Assembly (NCBI RefSeq): GCF_001484765.1
Contig: NZ_KQ947376.1
Coordinates: 310,001 to 374,000, forward strand
Origin: Entomohabitans teleogrylli
GTDB lineage: Bacteria; Pseudomonadota; Gammaproteobacteria; Enterobacterales; Enterobacteriaceae
Length of the DNA stretch: 64,000 bases
Direction: 5' to 3'
The translations under genes and the position numbers were made by a program. This document shows positions 1 through 9,474 of this stretch, in pieces (position 1 is the first letter of the stretch; each line of letters begins with the position of its first letter). Under the pieces are notes generated by a model. The model did no database searches, was not told the origin of the DNA, and worked only from the letters and a program-made list of their open reading frames with translations.

Positions 1-2
1 TC

Positions 3-770
3 TGGATCCGGATGAACCTTAAAGAGAGCCCGGTGTTTGAAGGGGCGCAGGAAACGGCGGCGGCAGCGCCGAAAGTGCTGAAAGACAATGACTCTTTCGG
101 TGCGATGCTGAAAAGCAAATCGTTCTGGCTGGCGACCGGGCTGCGTTTCGGTCAGGCGGGCAACTCCGGTCTGATCCAGACCTTCCTGGCGGGTTATCTG
201 GTGCAGACGCTGCTGTTCAGTAAGAGCATCCCAACCGATGCGCTGATGATAAGTTCGGTGCTGGGTTTTATCACCATTCCGCTGCTGGGCTGGTTGTCAG
301 ATAAATTTGGCCGCCGGGTGCCATACATGATTGTCAACATTGGCGCCATTCTGCTGGCCTGGCCGATGCTGTCGATCATCGTCGACAAGAGTGTCGCGGT
401 TAGCGTCACCATGGCCAGTATCATCATCATTCATAACGTGGCGGTGCTGGGGCTGTTTGCGCTGGAAAACATCACCATGGCGGAAATGTTTGGCTCCCGT
501 AACCGCTTTACCCGCATGGCTATCTCTAAAGAGGCCGGCGGTCTGGTGGCGGTCGGGTTTGGCCCGCTGCTGGCCGGTATCTTCTGCAATATGACCGGCG
601 CCTGGTGGCCGATTGCGGCGATGATGATCTGCTACTCGGTGATTGGGTTGATCTCCGCCATCTGTATGCCGGAAGTTGCCGACCGCGATCTGGAAGCGCC
701 GCAGGATGCCGCCGATCCGTTACCGGCTCATCGCGCCCAGGGAGCAGGTTACTCCCGCGTGACTCACTAA
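3..770 (+). CDS. MHS-family MFS transporter, 3' part only (YdfJ-like)
   Basis: C-terminal half of a major facilitator of the metabolite:H+ symporter group. The reading frame is open to the left window edge (the codons before the first ATG read W-I-R), so the gene starts outside the window and the ATG at 12 is internal. About six hydrophobic segments remain, and a typical MFS loop GWLSDKFGRR lies between two of them. The stretch R-x-x-L-x-E-S-P-x-F at the start of the visible part is characteristic of the MHS group. It lies upstream of ydfI on the same strand, as ydfJ does in E. coli, so transport of a sugar acid or polyol for YdfI is plausible. The substrate cannot be told from sequence. Confidence 0.85.
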   Translation, partial: WIRMNLKESPVFEGAQETAAAAPKVLKDNDSFGAMLKSKSFWLATGLRFGQAGNSGLIQTFLAGYLVQTLLFSKSIPTDALMISSVLGFITIPLLGWLSDKFGRRVPYMIVNIGAILLAWPMLSIIVDKSVAVSVTMASIIIIHNVAVLGLFALENITMAEMFGSRNRFTRMAISKEAGGLVAVGFGPLLAGIFCNMTGAWWPIAAMMICYSVIGLISAICMPEVADRDLEAPQDAADPLPAHRAQGAGYSRVTH

Positions 771-878
771 ACCGGCAAGCGTTATGGTTGCGGCACCGGG
801 TGCATCAGCACGGCGGTGCCGCATTTTTTCAGACAGGCCTGGGCCTGCCAGCGAATGTCTTATCAAGCGAGTTTATAC

Positions 879-2342
879 ATGGAACTGAATCTATTAAAGG
901 CTAACGCCATTGTGCCGGCTTACGATCGCGCCCGGCTGGTGACGCGCATGGTTCACCTGGGTTTTGGCGCTTTTCACCGCGCCCACCAGGCTGTCTATAG
1001 CGATATTCTGGCCGCGGAACATGACAGCGACTGGGGGTATTGCGAAGTAAACCTGATTGGCGGCGAGCAGCAAATTGCCGATCTGCAATGCCAGGGTCTG
1101 TTGTACACGGTAGCGGAAATGTCCGGCGATGGCTGGCATGCCCGGGTTCCCGGGGTTGTTAAACAGGCGCTACACGCCAGTGTCGATGGTCTTGAGGCCG
1201 TGCTGGAGGCAATGTGCCAGCCGGAGGTCGCCATTGTATCGATGACCATTACCGAAAAAGGCTACTGCCATGCGCCTGCCACCGGGCAACTGATGCTCGA
1301 TCATCCGTTGATTGCCGCCGATCTCGCCAGGCCGCAGCAGCCGGCGTCGGCTATCGGCGTGATTGTCGAAGCGCTGGCGCGGCGCCGCAGCGCGGGGATG
1401 AAACCGTTCACGGTCATGTCCTGCGATAATATGCCGGAGAATGGCCACGTGACCCGCAATGTCGTTACGGCCTATGCGGCGGCGCTGGATGCGGCGCTGG
1501 CACAGTGGATTAGTGACAATGTCACCTTTCCTTCCACAATGGTCGACCGCATTGTGCCGGCGGTGACCCCGGAAACCCTTGAGCGGATTGAGCAATTGAC
1601 CGGCGTGCGCGATCCGGCTGGCGTCGCCTGCGAGCCGTTCCGCCAGTGGGTGATCGAAGATAATTTTGTCGCCGGACGGCCGGCATGGGAGAAAGCCGGG
1701 GCGGAGCTGGTACAGGACGTGCTGCCTTTTGAAGAGATGAAATTGCGTATGCTCAACGGTAGCCACTCTTTCCTGGCGTATCTCGGCTACCTGGCCGGCT
1801 ATCAGCACATCAATGATTGCATGGAGGATGAAAACTATCGTCTTGCCGCGCATGCGCTGATGCTTGATGAACAGGCGCCGACGCTGAAAGTACAGGGGGT
1901 CGATCTGGCACGCTATGCCGCGCAACTGATCGAGCGTTATTGCAATCCGGCGCTGCGTCACCGAACCTGGCAGATCGCCATGGACGGCAGCCAGAAACTG
2001 CCGCAGCGGATGCTGGATTCCATTCGCTGGCATCTGGCGCATCAGCACTCTTTCGATCTGCTGGCGCTGGGCGTCGCTGGCTGGATGCGCTATGTCGGCG
2101 GTGTGGATGAGCAGGGCGAGAAAATCGATATCAGCGATCCGCTGGTCGATACGCTGCGCCAGATTGTCGCCGGCAGTCCTGAGGGCGAGGCGCGGGTTCA
2201 TGCGCTACTGGGCATCAGCGCGATTTTCGGCGCCGACCTGCCGGCAAATCCGCTGTTTGTCGCGAAAGTGACCGACGCTTATAGCCAGTTGCTGGACCAG
2301 GGCGCCAGGGCGACAGTCGCGGCTTATGCCCGGGCAGGATGA
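879..2342 (+). CDS. ydfI: mannitol dehydrogenase-family oxidoreductase YdfI
   Basis: Cytoplasmic NAD-dependent polyol/uronate dehydrogenase of the mannitol dehydrogenase family, 487 residues, close to the 486 of E. coli YdfI. The N-terminal Rossmann domain carries the family motif [11 protein letters not shown] at residues 26-36. The C-terminal domain has the catalytic K-x5-N-x2-H motif (KLRMLNGSH). I chose the ATG at 879 because the homologous protein begins there; an in-frame ATG at 816 would add 21 unrelated residues. The family contains mannitol dehydrogenase, fructuronate reductase and UxaB (also in this window). The natural substrate of YdfI is not fixed by sequence. It lies downstream of a transporter and ends in a terminator shared with rspR. 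Confidence 0.9.
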   Translation: MELNLLKANAIVPAYDRARLVTRMVHLGFGAFHRAHQAVYSDILAAEHDSDWGYCEVNLIGGEQQIADLQCQGLLYTVAEMSGDGWHARVPGVVKQALHASVDGLEAVLEAMCQPEVAIVSMTITEKGYCHAPATGQLMLDHPLIAADLARPQQPASAIGVIVEALARRRSAGMKPFTVMSCDNMPENGHVTRNVVTAYAAALDAALAQWISDNVTFPSTMVDRIVPAVTPETLERIEQLTGVRDPAGVACEPFRQWVIEDNFVAGRPAWEKAGAELVQDVLPFEEMKLRMLNGSHSFLAYLGYLAGYQHINDCMEDENYRLAAHALMLDEQAPTLKVQGVDLARYAAQLIERYCNPALRHRTWQIAMDGSQKLPQRMLDSIRWHLAHQHSFDLLALGVAGWMRYVGGVDEQGEKIDISDPLVDTLRQIVAGSPEGEARVHALLGISAIFGADLPANPLFVAKVTDAYSQLLDQGARATVAAYARAG

Positions 2343-2359
2343 CGGCCCGGCACAGCAAT

Positions 2360-2386
2360 AAAAAACCGGGAAATTCCCGGTTTTTT
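2360..2386. terminator. bidirectional rho-independent terminator between ydfI and rspR
   Basis: A near-perfect palindrome: six A, then CCGGGAA facing TTCCCGG, then six T. The A-run on one side and T-run on the other let it terminate both the rightward ydfI transcript and the leftward rspR transcript. Confidence 0.9.
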
Positions 2387-2408
2387 ACGCCCGCTGCAGC
2401 ATGCGGAT

Positions 2409-3095
2409 TTACTCGTCGCTGAACCAGTCGCCGTTTTCCTGGCGAATTAGCAAAATCGACTCACTGATTTCCTGCAGGTGACGGCGCATTTCGACTTCCA
2501 CCGCATCGGCATCGCGGCGCTTCAGGGCGGCGAAAATGGACAAGTGCTGACTGACCAGCATATCCAGCGGAGAGACGTGATCGAGACTCATGTAGCGCAC
2601 CCGGTCAATGGCCGACTTGATATTTTCCACTGTATCCCAGGCTAACTGGCAATCGGCGATTTGCGCCAGTTTCTGATGAAACTCATCGTCGAGGGTGAAA
2701 AAGTCATTCACCTGCTGGCGCGATACCGCCAGTTGCTGTTGATGCAGATTCTGTTCCAGTTGATAAAGCTGGTCGGCATTGAGCATTTGCGCGGCGCGGC
2801 GTACCACGGCGCATTCAATGGCTTCGCGGACAAAACAGCCATTTCTCACCTGTATCATTGAGATTTTATTGACGTAACTGCCGCGCTGAGGGCGGATCTG
2901 AATCAGGCCGTTTTCCGCCAGTTTAATAAAAGCTTCGCGCACTGGCTGCCGGGAAACATCGAAGCGCACTGAAACTTCTTTCTCCGAAAGCGGCGTGCCG
3001 GGGGGGATCAGACACTGGACAATATCACGCCGCAGAATCTGATAGATTTGCTGGTTAACCGGCTGGGTGGGATTAAGCTGAGTTTCAACGGCCAT
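2409..3095 (-). CDS. rspR: GntR/FadR-family regulator RspR (YdfH)
   Basis: DNA-binding repressor of 228 residues, the same length as E. coli RspR (YdfH). A GntR winged helix occupies roughly residues 10-78 ([22 protein letters not shown] is the recognition region) and is followed by an all-helical FCD effector domain (about 85-220) that normally binds a metal and a small carboxylate. In E. coli, RspR represses the rspAB sugar-acid dehydratase/dehydrogenase operon; no rspAB lies in this window. Its position convergent with ydfI suggests it may control the ydfJ-ydfI pair here, but that is inference. Confidence 0.9.
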   Translation of the reverse strand: MAVETQLNPTQPVNQQIYQILRRDIVQCLIPPGTPLSEKEVSVRFDVSRQPVREAFIKLAENGLIQIRPQRGSYVNKISMIQVRNGCFVREAIECAVVRRAAQMLNADQLYQLEQNLHQQQLAVSRQQVNDFFTLDDEFHQKLAQIADCQLAWDTVENIKSAIDRVRYMSLDHVSPLDMLVSQHLSIFAALKRRDADAVEVEMRRHLQEISESILLIRQENGDWFSDE

Positions 3096-3190
3096 GTTAT
3101 TTATCTACGAGTTAGATTAGCTGCCTGATTTTACCACTTTTTCACTGCTGCGCCCATACCCGGCTCCAGGCCGGGCAGGGAGCGGACGGG

Positions 3191-3937
3191 TTACTGGCGA
3201 TGAACGCTCAGTCCCGCCCAGGTCTGGCTGACCGGCATCATTTCGAGGGTATTGATGTTGACATGGGCCGGGAGTGTGGACACCCACCATACGGCTTCGC
3301 TCACGTCTTCCGGCGTCAGCGCGTTGGCATTCTGATAAGTGGTTTGTACTTTTGTATCATCGCCCTTAAAGCGCACATTAGAGAACTCGGTGCCGCCGAC
3401 CAGACCGGGTTCAATGTCGGTGACGCGCACTGCCGTGCCGTGCAGATCGGTGCGCAGGTTGAGACTGAACTGGCGTACGAATGCTTTGGTGGCGCCGTAG
3501 ACGTTACCGCCGGCGTAAGGCCAATTCCCGGCGGTCGAACCGATATTGATGATGTGGCCGCGGTTACGCTCCACCATACCGGGCAGTACGGCGCGGGTCA
3601 TGTACACCAGACCTTTGTTGTTGGTGTCGATCATATCTTCCCAGTCTTCCACGCTGGCTTTATGGGCCGGTTCGAGTCCCAGCGCCAGCCCGGCGTTGTT
3701 GACCAGTACGTCGATATTGCGCCATTCGCCCGGCAGTCCGGCAATCATTTCTTCAATGGCGGCGCGATTGCGCACATCCAGTTGCACCGTCAGTACGCTG
3801 TCGCCCAGCGCATCATGCAGTTCCTGCAGGCGCTCCTGACGACGCCCGGTGGCGATAACTTTATGGCCATTGGCCACAAAACGTTCGGTGATACTTTTGC
3901 CAAATCCGGCGGTGGCGCCGGTAACCAGAATTATCAT
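3191..3937 (-). CDS. ydfG: NADP-dependent 3-hydroxy acid dehydrogenase YdfG
   Basis: Short-chain dehydrogenase of 248 residues that oxidises L-allo-threonine, serine and 3-hydroxy acids and also reduces malonic semialdehyde in E. coli. The Rossmann motif TGATAGFG (residues 6-13), the NNAG motif and the catalytic Ser / Y-x-x-x-K (YGATK) are all present. The start is ATG 3937: it has GAGGA at the right distance and matches the E. coli N-terminus MI-LVTGATAGFG. A TTG at 3952 is in frame, but it would sit on the Shine-Dalgarno region. It is transcribed away from dcp, as in E. coli. Confidence 0.95.
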   Translation of the reverse strand: MIILVTGATAGFGKSITERFVANGHKVIATGRRQERLQELHDALGDSVLTVQLDVRNRAAIEEMIAGLPGEWRNIDVLVNNAGLALGLEPAHKASVEDWEDMIDTNNKGLVYMTRAVLPGMVERNRGHIINIGSTAGNWPYAGGNVYGATKAFVRQFSLNLRTDLHGTAVRVTDIEPGLVGGTEFSNVRFKGDDTKVQTTYQNANALTPEDVSEAVWWVSTLPAHVNINTLEMMPVSQTWAGLSVHRQ

Positions 3938-4104
3938 CTCACTGTTCCTCAATGCTTTTTGCGTATATCCGTCTCAGGGACACACCCTAACATGACTGTC
4001 AGGGCTGAGTCTGTCAAACCCTGAGTCCGGGCGGGGAAAGATTGCTCTCCCTGATTGTGGTGCATAAGCTATAGCACTTATCCCGGTTGTCGGAGTAGAG
4101 ACTG

Positions 4105-6147
4105 ATGAATGAAAACCCGTTTTTTACCTCGAGCGCGCTGCCATATCAGGCACCGCCATTTTCCCTGATAACCGATCAACATTACCGGCCGGCGTTCGAT
4201 CGCGCGGTGGCCATTAAGCGCCAGGAAATTGACGCCATCATCCGGCAACCGGAACCGGCGAACTTTGCTAATACCTTTCTGGCGCTGGAGCGCAGCGGGC
4301 AGATGCTGTCCCGGGTATGCGCGGTATTTTTTGCCATGACGTCGGCCCATACCAACCCGTATCTGCAACAGCTGGAGGAGCAGTTTTCTGTTGAACTGAC
4401 CGCCCTGAATGACGAGATCCGTCTCAACGAAGCGCTGTTTACCCGGCTGGATGCGGTGTGGCGCCAGCGGGAAACCCTCGATCTTGACGCCGAGTCTCTG
4501 CGCCTGGTGGAGGTAACCTGGCAGCGCTTCGTACTGGCCGGGGCGCGACTGGGCAGCGACGAGAAGCAGCGTCTCAAAGCGCTCAATAAACAGGCCGCGC
4601 AGCTCAGTAGCCAGTTCAGCCACCGGCTGCTGGCGGCGGATAAAGCCGGCGGTCTGGTGGTGGAAGAGATCGATAAACTGGCGGGTCTGAGCGATGCCTG
4701 TCTTGCTGCCGCTCGCCAGGCGGCGCAGGAGAAGGGGCTGGACGGCAAATGGCTGCTGGCGCTGCTTAATACCACCCAGCAGCCGGCATTGCAGGAACTG
4801 AGCGACCGGGATACCCGCGAAGCGCTGTTTCGCGCCGCGTGGCAGCGTACCGAGAAAGGCGATGCCAACGATACCCGGGAGATTGTGCTGCGTCTCGCCG
4901 GGCTACGGGCGGAACAGGCGCGGCTGTGCGGTTTCGACAGTTACGCCGCGTGGCAGATAGCCGATCAAATGGCGCAAACGCCGCAGGCGGCGCTGGCGTT
5001 CATGCGCAATATCGTACCGGCCGCCAGCGAGCGCGCCCGCCGGGAACTGGCGGATATTCAGCAAATTATTGACCAGCAGCAGGGTGATTTTCAGGCCCGG
5101 GCGTGGGACTGGGCGTTTTATGCCGCTCAGGTGCGGCAGGCGCAGTACGCGCTGGATGACGCGCAGATTAAACCGTGGTTTGAACTCAATAATGTGCTGG
5201 AGAAGGGGGTGTTCCGGGCCGCCGGCTGTCTGTATGGGCTGACGTTTGTTGAGCGTTTTGATATCCCGGTCTACCAGCCGGATGTGCGGGTATGGGAAAT
5301 CTTTGATCGTGACGGTCGCGGCATGGCGCTGTTTTATGGCGACTATTTCGCCCGCGACAGCAAAGTCGGCGGGGCGTGGATGGGCAATTTTGTCGAACAG
5401 TCGACGCTACTGGATTGCGCGCCGGTAATTTACAATGTGTGTAACTACCAGAAACCCGCCAGCGGCCAGCCGGCGCTGCTCTCCTGGGATGAGGTCATTA
5501 CCCTGTTCCATGAGTTTGGCCACACGCTCCACGGGCTGTTTGCCACCCAGCAATATGCCAGTCTTTCCGGTACCAACACGCCGCGCGATTTTGTCGAATT
5601 TCCGTCGCAGATTAATGAGCACTGGGCCAGTCACCCGCAAGTCTTTGAGCATTATGCGCGCCATTACCAGACCGGTGAACCGTTGCCTGCCGAACTGCGC
5701 GCCAGGCTGCTTCGCGCAGCGCAGTTTAACAAAGGTTACGATATGACCGAGCTGCTGTCCGCGGCGTTACTGGACATGAACTGGCACAGTCTCGCGCCGG
5801 GGGAGACGCCGCAGGATGTGGCGGGGTTTGAAGCGCAGGTGCTGGAGCGGGAACATCTCAATCTGCCCGCGATACCGCCGCGCTATCGTAGTAGCTATTT
5901 TGCGCATATCTGGGGCGGCGGTTACGCGGCGGGTTACTACGCCTATCTGTGGACGCAGATGCTGGCCGATGACGGCTTTCAGTGGTTTATCGAACGCGGA
6001 GGGCTAACGGCGGAGAATGGCGCGCGCTTTCGTGAAGCTATTTTGTCACGGGGCAACAGCGGCGATCTGGCAGAACTTTACCGTCAGTGGCGCGGCGATG
6101 ATCCGCAGATTGAGCCGATGCTGGTAAATCGCCAGCTCAAAAATTAG
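4105..6147 (+). CDS. dcp: peptidyl-dipeptidase Dcp (M3 metallopeptidase)
   Basis: Zinc dipeptidyl carboxypeptidase of 680 residues (E. coli Dcp 681) that removes C-terminal dipeptides during cytosolic peptide turnover. The zinc site HEFGH is at residues 469-473 and the third ligand is in INEHW about 25 residues further on. The substrate-closing region near the C-terminus (PRYRSSYFAHIWGGGYAAGYYAYLW) is conserved. There is no signal peptide. It is divergent from ydfG, and a Shine-Dalgarno-like CGGAG precedes the ATG. The coding sequence is GC-rich, in contrast to the AT-rich DNA that begins directly after the stop codon. Confidence 0.96.
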   Translation: MNENPFFTSSALPYQAPPFSLITDQHYRPAFDRAVAIKRQEIDAIIRQPEPANFANTFLALERSGQMLSRVCAVFFAMTSAHTNPYLQQLEEQFSVELTALNDEIRLNEALFTRLDAVWRQRETLDLDAESLRLVEVTWQRFVLAGARLGSDEKQRLKALNKQAAQLSSQFSHRLLAADKAGGLVVEEIDKLAGLSDACLAAARQAAQEKGLDGKWLLALLNTTQQPALQELSDRDTREALFRAAWQRTEKGDANDTREIVLRLAGLRAEQARLCGFDSYAAWQIADQMAQTPQAALAFMRNIVPAASERARRELADIQQIIDQQQGDFQARAWDWAFYAAQVRQAQYALDDAQIKPWFELNNVLEKGVFRAAGCLYGLTFVERFDIPVYQPDVRVWEIFDRDGRGMALFYGDYFARDSKVGGAWMGNFVEQSTLLDCAPVIYNVCNYQKPASGQPALLSWDEVITLFHEFGHTLHGLFATQQYASLSGTNTPRDFVEFPSQINEHWASHPQVFEHYARHYQTGEPLPAELRARLLRAAQFNKGYDMTELLSAALLDMNWHSLAPGETPQDVAGFEAQVLEREHLNLPAIPPRYRSSYFAHIWGGGYAAGYYAYLWTQMLADDGFQWFIERGGLTAENGARFREAILSRGNSGDLAELYRQWRGDDPQIEPMLVNRQLKN

Positions 6148-6972
6148 TTGGCAAAATAATATGGACAAACCAACAGGGTAATTTTACCCTGTCTTGATAT
6201 GAAATTTTATTTCTAAAACTGTAAAATTGAGAGTTTTTTACCATGTGTGGTTGAATTCATACTGTCAGTGTAAGGCAGGTAGTACCCCCTGTTATTGTGT
6301 GTATTCTGACAGTGAACATTCTGATTAGATGTAGAAGGATCAATCTTCTCTGGGCTAACCTCGCGGTTGCAATAATGCTGAATTACTCTCGCTAGTGTTA
6401 CCATTGTTTCATAACACATAGTAATTGGCACGATTAATTCTTTTTCCCGGTCTCTTGTACCAGATATCTTTATGTTGGTGTTTTCGGATAATTATTGCAC
6501 CAGGTTTCTGTATGACATGGGGTGGGTGTAGGTTAAGAGACACTTCCTTACATATTGATCTCCAAACATGTTATCTGTTTTTTCTCAGAACATCAGTACA
6601 CTAAGATGAATATGGTGCTCAGTATATGATAAAGTCGAAATGTGGAAATGAATTTTATTTTAATGAACAGTATAACTCTCTGAAAAAATTATAACTTTCT
6701 AACATGTCTTTTTCTGAATGGAACAGGTTTTGTAATCAGGGTCATGTTCGACTACAGTTTGCCGGGCGATGGTCTCTCTTATTTAATTTTTACTGATGCT
6801 GCAATAAGTATGCGATACATTAGACTTTCTGGCGTTTAAATCCAATCATTACATGTATATACAGACATTCACTATAGCCATAGCACATATTGATTGACTG
6901 CGATGAAGTGGAACATTATCTGTATTTTATTTGGAGAGTGGATTTTGCCACTCTCATTTCATTGATTTTAAA
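6148..6972. other. AT-rich intergenic stretch, no supported gene
   Basis: About 825 bases of clearly AT-rich DNA between dcp and the acyltransferase. Short open frames exist, for example a 72-codon one on the minus strand at 6213-6431, but none has a Shine-Dalgarno sequence plus a recognisable protein. The abrupt composition change after the dcp stop marks the left edge of acquired DNA. Confidence 0.5.
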
Positions 6973-7959
6973 TTACTCTAAACTATATTTTTTGGTTGTG
7001 ATATTTTGAACTAACCTTATTAGATTTTTTTTTAAAACGATAAGCGTTAATAAAAGTATTGTTGTAACAATGAAGTGTATAACCCAATGATTTATATTAA
7101 TAAGTTGTAGTATTTTAGAAGTGAAACTATTGCAATGGTAATTAAATGCAATAATTATAATTGTATTGACACCCAGCCACCCCAATGCTTTGCTGGAAAG
7201 AAGGTATGAAATGTAATACAGTATTATTGAGCCGCTGATCGCCACTAAAACATTAATTGTTGCGGTGAGCGTTGTTTCGCCTATATAGTTTTTGGCTAAT
7301 TCCAATGGTTTATTTTGCTGGAGAGTGATAAATAATAGAACTGCAACAAATAACATGGTGGCATAAAATTCTTTGTTGTATTCTTTTTGATTGTAAAAAA
7401 TTTTAATAAGCATGCCGAAAGCAAAGAATAAACATGATGTCATGGATATAAAAACATTAAATAATCCAAAGTTGGATGTTTGAGTGGATATGATAAATCC
7501 AGCTATTCCGAAAGATGCTATTATTGCAATTGTGTATCTTCTTTTATTTGCTGATAATAAAATTGCCAGAAATTCGACAGTAAATAAAGAAAACAGAAAC
7601 CATAAAGGAGTTGAGTTAAAAGTATTTGTGACAGAAGGGTATCCGGTTAATGTCCCCAGTAATTTATTTAGGAATGTACTGGTATCTATTTTTCCTGTTG
7701 CAAGCATTAATAGAAATGGTATTCCGCAGATTAACCCATAACCCCAGGCAGGAAAGATTAATCGTTTAAATTTTGATTTTATTTTTCCATATGTATTTTC
7801 TTTTGATAGTGTGAATAGAAATCCAGACAAAATAAAAAAAGCAGGCATATGGAATGAATATATATAATTATATATATATGATGGCAAACCAGGAGTGTGC
7901 CCAAGAATCACAAGCAGGATTCCTATCCCACGATATGTGTCGATGCTTAAGTTTCTCAT
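6973..7959 (-). CDS. membrane O-acyltransferase (acyltransferase-3 family)
   Basis: Integral membrane protein of 328 residues with about ten hydrophobic helices, of the acyltransferase-3/fucose 4-O-acetylase group. The N-terminus (DTYRGIGILLVILGHTPG) has the family's R/H pair at the membrane edge, with His21 the likely catalytic residue, and SFHMPAFFILSGFLF (His37) follows. Such enzymes acetylate O-antigen, exopolysaccharide or peptidoglycan sugars using acyl donors from the cytoplasm. The coding region is strikingly AT-rich compared with dcp, so it was almost certainly acquired from a low-GC donor. No sugar-synthesis genes are adjacent, so the substrate is unknown. Confidence 0.85.
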   Translation of the reverse strand: MRNLSIDTYRGIGILLVILGHTPGLPSYIYNYIYSFHMPAFFILSGFLFTLSKENTYGKIKSKFKRLIFPAWGYGLICGIPFLLMLATGKIDTSTFLNKLLGTLTGYPSVTNTFNSTPLWFLFSLFTVEFLAILLSANKRRYTIAIIASFGIAGFIISTQTSNFGLFNVFISMTSCLFFAFGMLIKIFYNQKEYNKEFYATMLFVAVLLFITLQQNKPLELAKNYIGETTLTATINVLVAISGSIILYYISYLLSSKALGWLGVNTIIIIAFNYHCNSFTSKILQLININHWVIHFIVTTILLLTLIVLKKNLIRLVQNITTKKYSLE

Positions 7960-8101
7960 TTTATTCTATTTTGTAAGTTGATCTAAAGGCTTGTTTAACA
8001 TCTGCTTATAATAAGTGTGCATTTACTGTAAGTAAATGCCTTTTTTTTGTGATTTTTATCACGTTTTACTCTGAGCTGCATAATATTCAAGGATACTAAT
8101 T

Positions 8102-8133
8102 CTAAATAGCTGCGCGGAATGGTAGATCACTTT
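8102..8133 (+). repeat. left inverted repeat of the IS630-type element
   Basis: Begins CTAAATAGCTG and ends CACTTT; both blocks recur inverted at 9227-9258. The middle has diverged. Confidence 0.75.
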
Positions 8134-8205
8134 GAGGGAACTCAGCCCGGATTGTGCGATCTGATCAATCGCCAAATCAAAACAAATCACCAACCGGACT
8201 GAGCG

Positions 8206-9235
8206 ATGTCGATCATAGCACCAATTCCCCGTGACGAACGACGCCTGATGCAGAAAGCAATCCATAAAACGCACGATAAAATTATGCCCGCAGGCTGACT
8301 GCCATTCTGATGCTGCACCGGGGTGACCGCGTCAGCGACGTTGCCAGAACGCTCTGCTGTGCCCGTTCCTCCGTCGGACGCTGGATTAACGGGTTCACGC
8401 TGTCGGGTGTTGCAGGACAGAAATCATTACCTGCCGGACGAACCCGTCACTGGCCTTTTGAGCATATCTGCACGTTATTACGTGAGCGGGTAAAACATGC
8501 TCCCCGCGATTTTGGCTACTGGCGTTCACGCTGGAGTACAGAACTTCTGGCAATAAAAATCAATGAGATAATCGGCTGCCAGTTACATGCCGGAACTGTT
8601 CGCCGTTGGTTGCCGTCTGCGGGGCTTGTGTGGCGAAGGGCCGCGCCAACTCTGCGTATCCGTGACCTGCATAAGGATGAAAAGATGGCGGCAATCCACA
8701 AAGCACTGGACGAATGCAGCGCAGAGCATCCGGTATTTTATGAAGATGAGGTGGATATCCATCTTAATCCTAAAATCGGTGCGGACTGGCAGCTACACGG
8801 GCAGCAAAAATGCGTGGTGACGCCGGGACAGAACGAAAAATACTATCTGGCCGGAGCACTGCACTGCGAACGGGCAAAGTCAGCTACGTGGGCAGCAACA
8901 GCAAAAGTTCGGTGCTATTCATCATCCTGTTGAAGCGGCTTAAAGCGACGTATCGGCGGGGGAAAATCATCACGCTGATCATGGACAACTACATTATCCA
9001 CAAAAGCCGGGAAACACAGCGCTGGCTGAAGGAGAATCCGAAGTTCAGGGTCATTTATCAGCCGGTTTACTCGCCATGGGTGAATCATGTGGAACGGCTA
9101 TGACAGGCACTTCACGACACAATAACGCGAAATCATCAGTGCCGCTCAATGTGGCAACTGTTGAAAAAAGTTCACCATTTTATAGAAACCGTCAGTCCAT
9201 TCCCCGGCGGCAAACATGGGCTGGCAAAAGTGTAG
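8206..9235 (+). pseudogene. IS630-family transposase, two frameshifts and one nonsense codon
   Basis: DDE transposase remnant of about 345 codons. The N-terminus starts at ATG 8206 (MSIIAPIPRDERRLMQ). One A is missing from the A-run at 8278-8281 (HDKNYARR expected), which ends that frame at 8298. The main body runs in another frame from about 8282 and holds the helix-turn-helix region and the first catalytic Asp region (YEDEVDIHLNPKIG). A second one-base loss near 8865-8872 shifts the frame again. The segment with DNYIIHKS and YSPWVNHVERL ends at a TGA (9101-9103) where the family has Trp (HVERLWQALHD). Translation past that stop recovers the normal C-terminus to the stop at 9233-9235. Confidence 0.88.
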
Positions 9236-9258
9236 CGGTATTAGGCTCAGCTATTTAG
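9227..9258 (-). repeat. right inverted repeat of the IS630-type element
   Basis: Read on the minus strand it begins CTAAATAGCTG and ends CACTTT, pairing with 8102-8133. It overlaps the stop codon of the transposase (9233-9235). Confidence 0.75.
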
Positions 9259-9299
9259 TACACAAGCCTGGTTTTGTGTCGTGGCTTTCAGAAGCATTA

Positions 9300-9470
9300 G
9301 ATCATGTTCTTTTGTTGGTAAAGATCCTACCTAAATTGTCAGTATCAGAAGTGATGGGTAATTTGAAAGGGTAGACAGCGATACGGTTGTTCAATAAGTT
9401 TCCTTATTTGAGGGAAGCATAAACTATGGGGAAACTTTTGGGCGAAAGGATACTGTGTGGATACCGTAGC
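9300..9470 (+). pseudogene. IS200/IS605-type TnpA fragment
   Basis: Read from 9300, the frame gives DHVLLLVKILPKLSVSEVMG, then NLKG, a stop, and TAIRLFNKFPYLRE. The next frame gives KLWGNFWAKGYCVDTV. These strings follow, in order, the central part of HUH-type IS200/IS605 transposases (DHVHLLV, IPPKxSVSxxMGxLKG, then WGNHFWAKGYCVDTVG). The second His of the HUH motif is replaced by Leu, and the fragment has one nonsense codon and one frameshift. Neither end of the element is present. It fills the gap between the IS630 copy and the broken yddE. Family assignment is from memory of the motif order. Confidence 0.65.
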
Positions 9471-9474
9471 TGTA

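Larger units (their letters stand above)
8102..9258 (+). mobile_element. decayed IS630-family insertion sequence
   Basis: About 1.16 kb element with a single transposase gene and imperfect terminal inverted repeats. The outermost 11 bases, CTAAATAGCTG, are identical at both ends (8102-8112 and inverted at 9248-9258), and 22 of 32 terminal bases match overall. IS630 elements insert at TA. A TA follows the right end at 9259-9260, but TT precedes the left end, so the target duplication is imperfect or eroded. The transposase is broken in three places, so the copy cannot move by itself. Confidence 0.85.

Noticed and set aside
1170..2201. 343-codon open frame on the minus strand opposite ydfI
   Set aside because: Shadow of a GC-rich gene: it lies fully inside a recognised enzyme gene, and the His/Arg/Gln-rich product has no family or ribosome site.
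3200..4024. 274-codon plus-strand frame opposite ydfG
   Set aside because: Antisense shadow; the ydfG frame is almost identical to a known enzyme along its whole length.
6213..6431. 72-codon minus-strand frame in the AT-rich gap
   Set aside because: No ribosome site, no family, composition as expected by chance.
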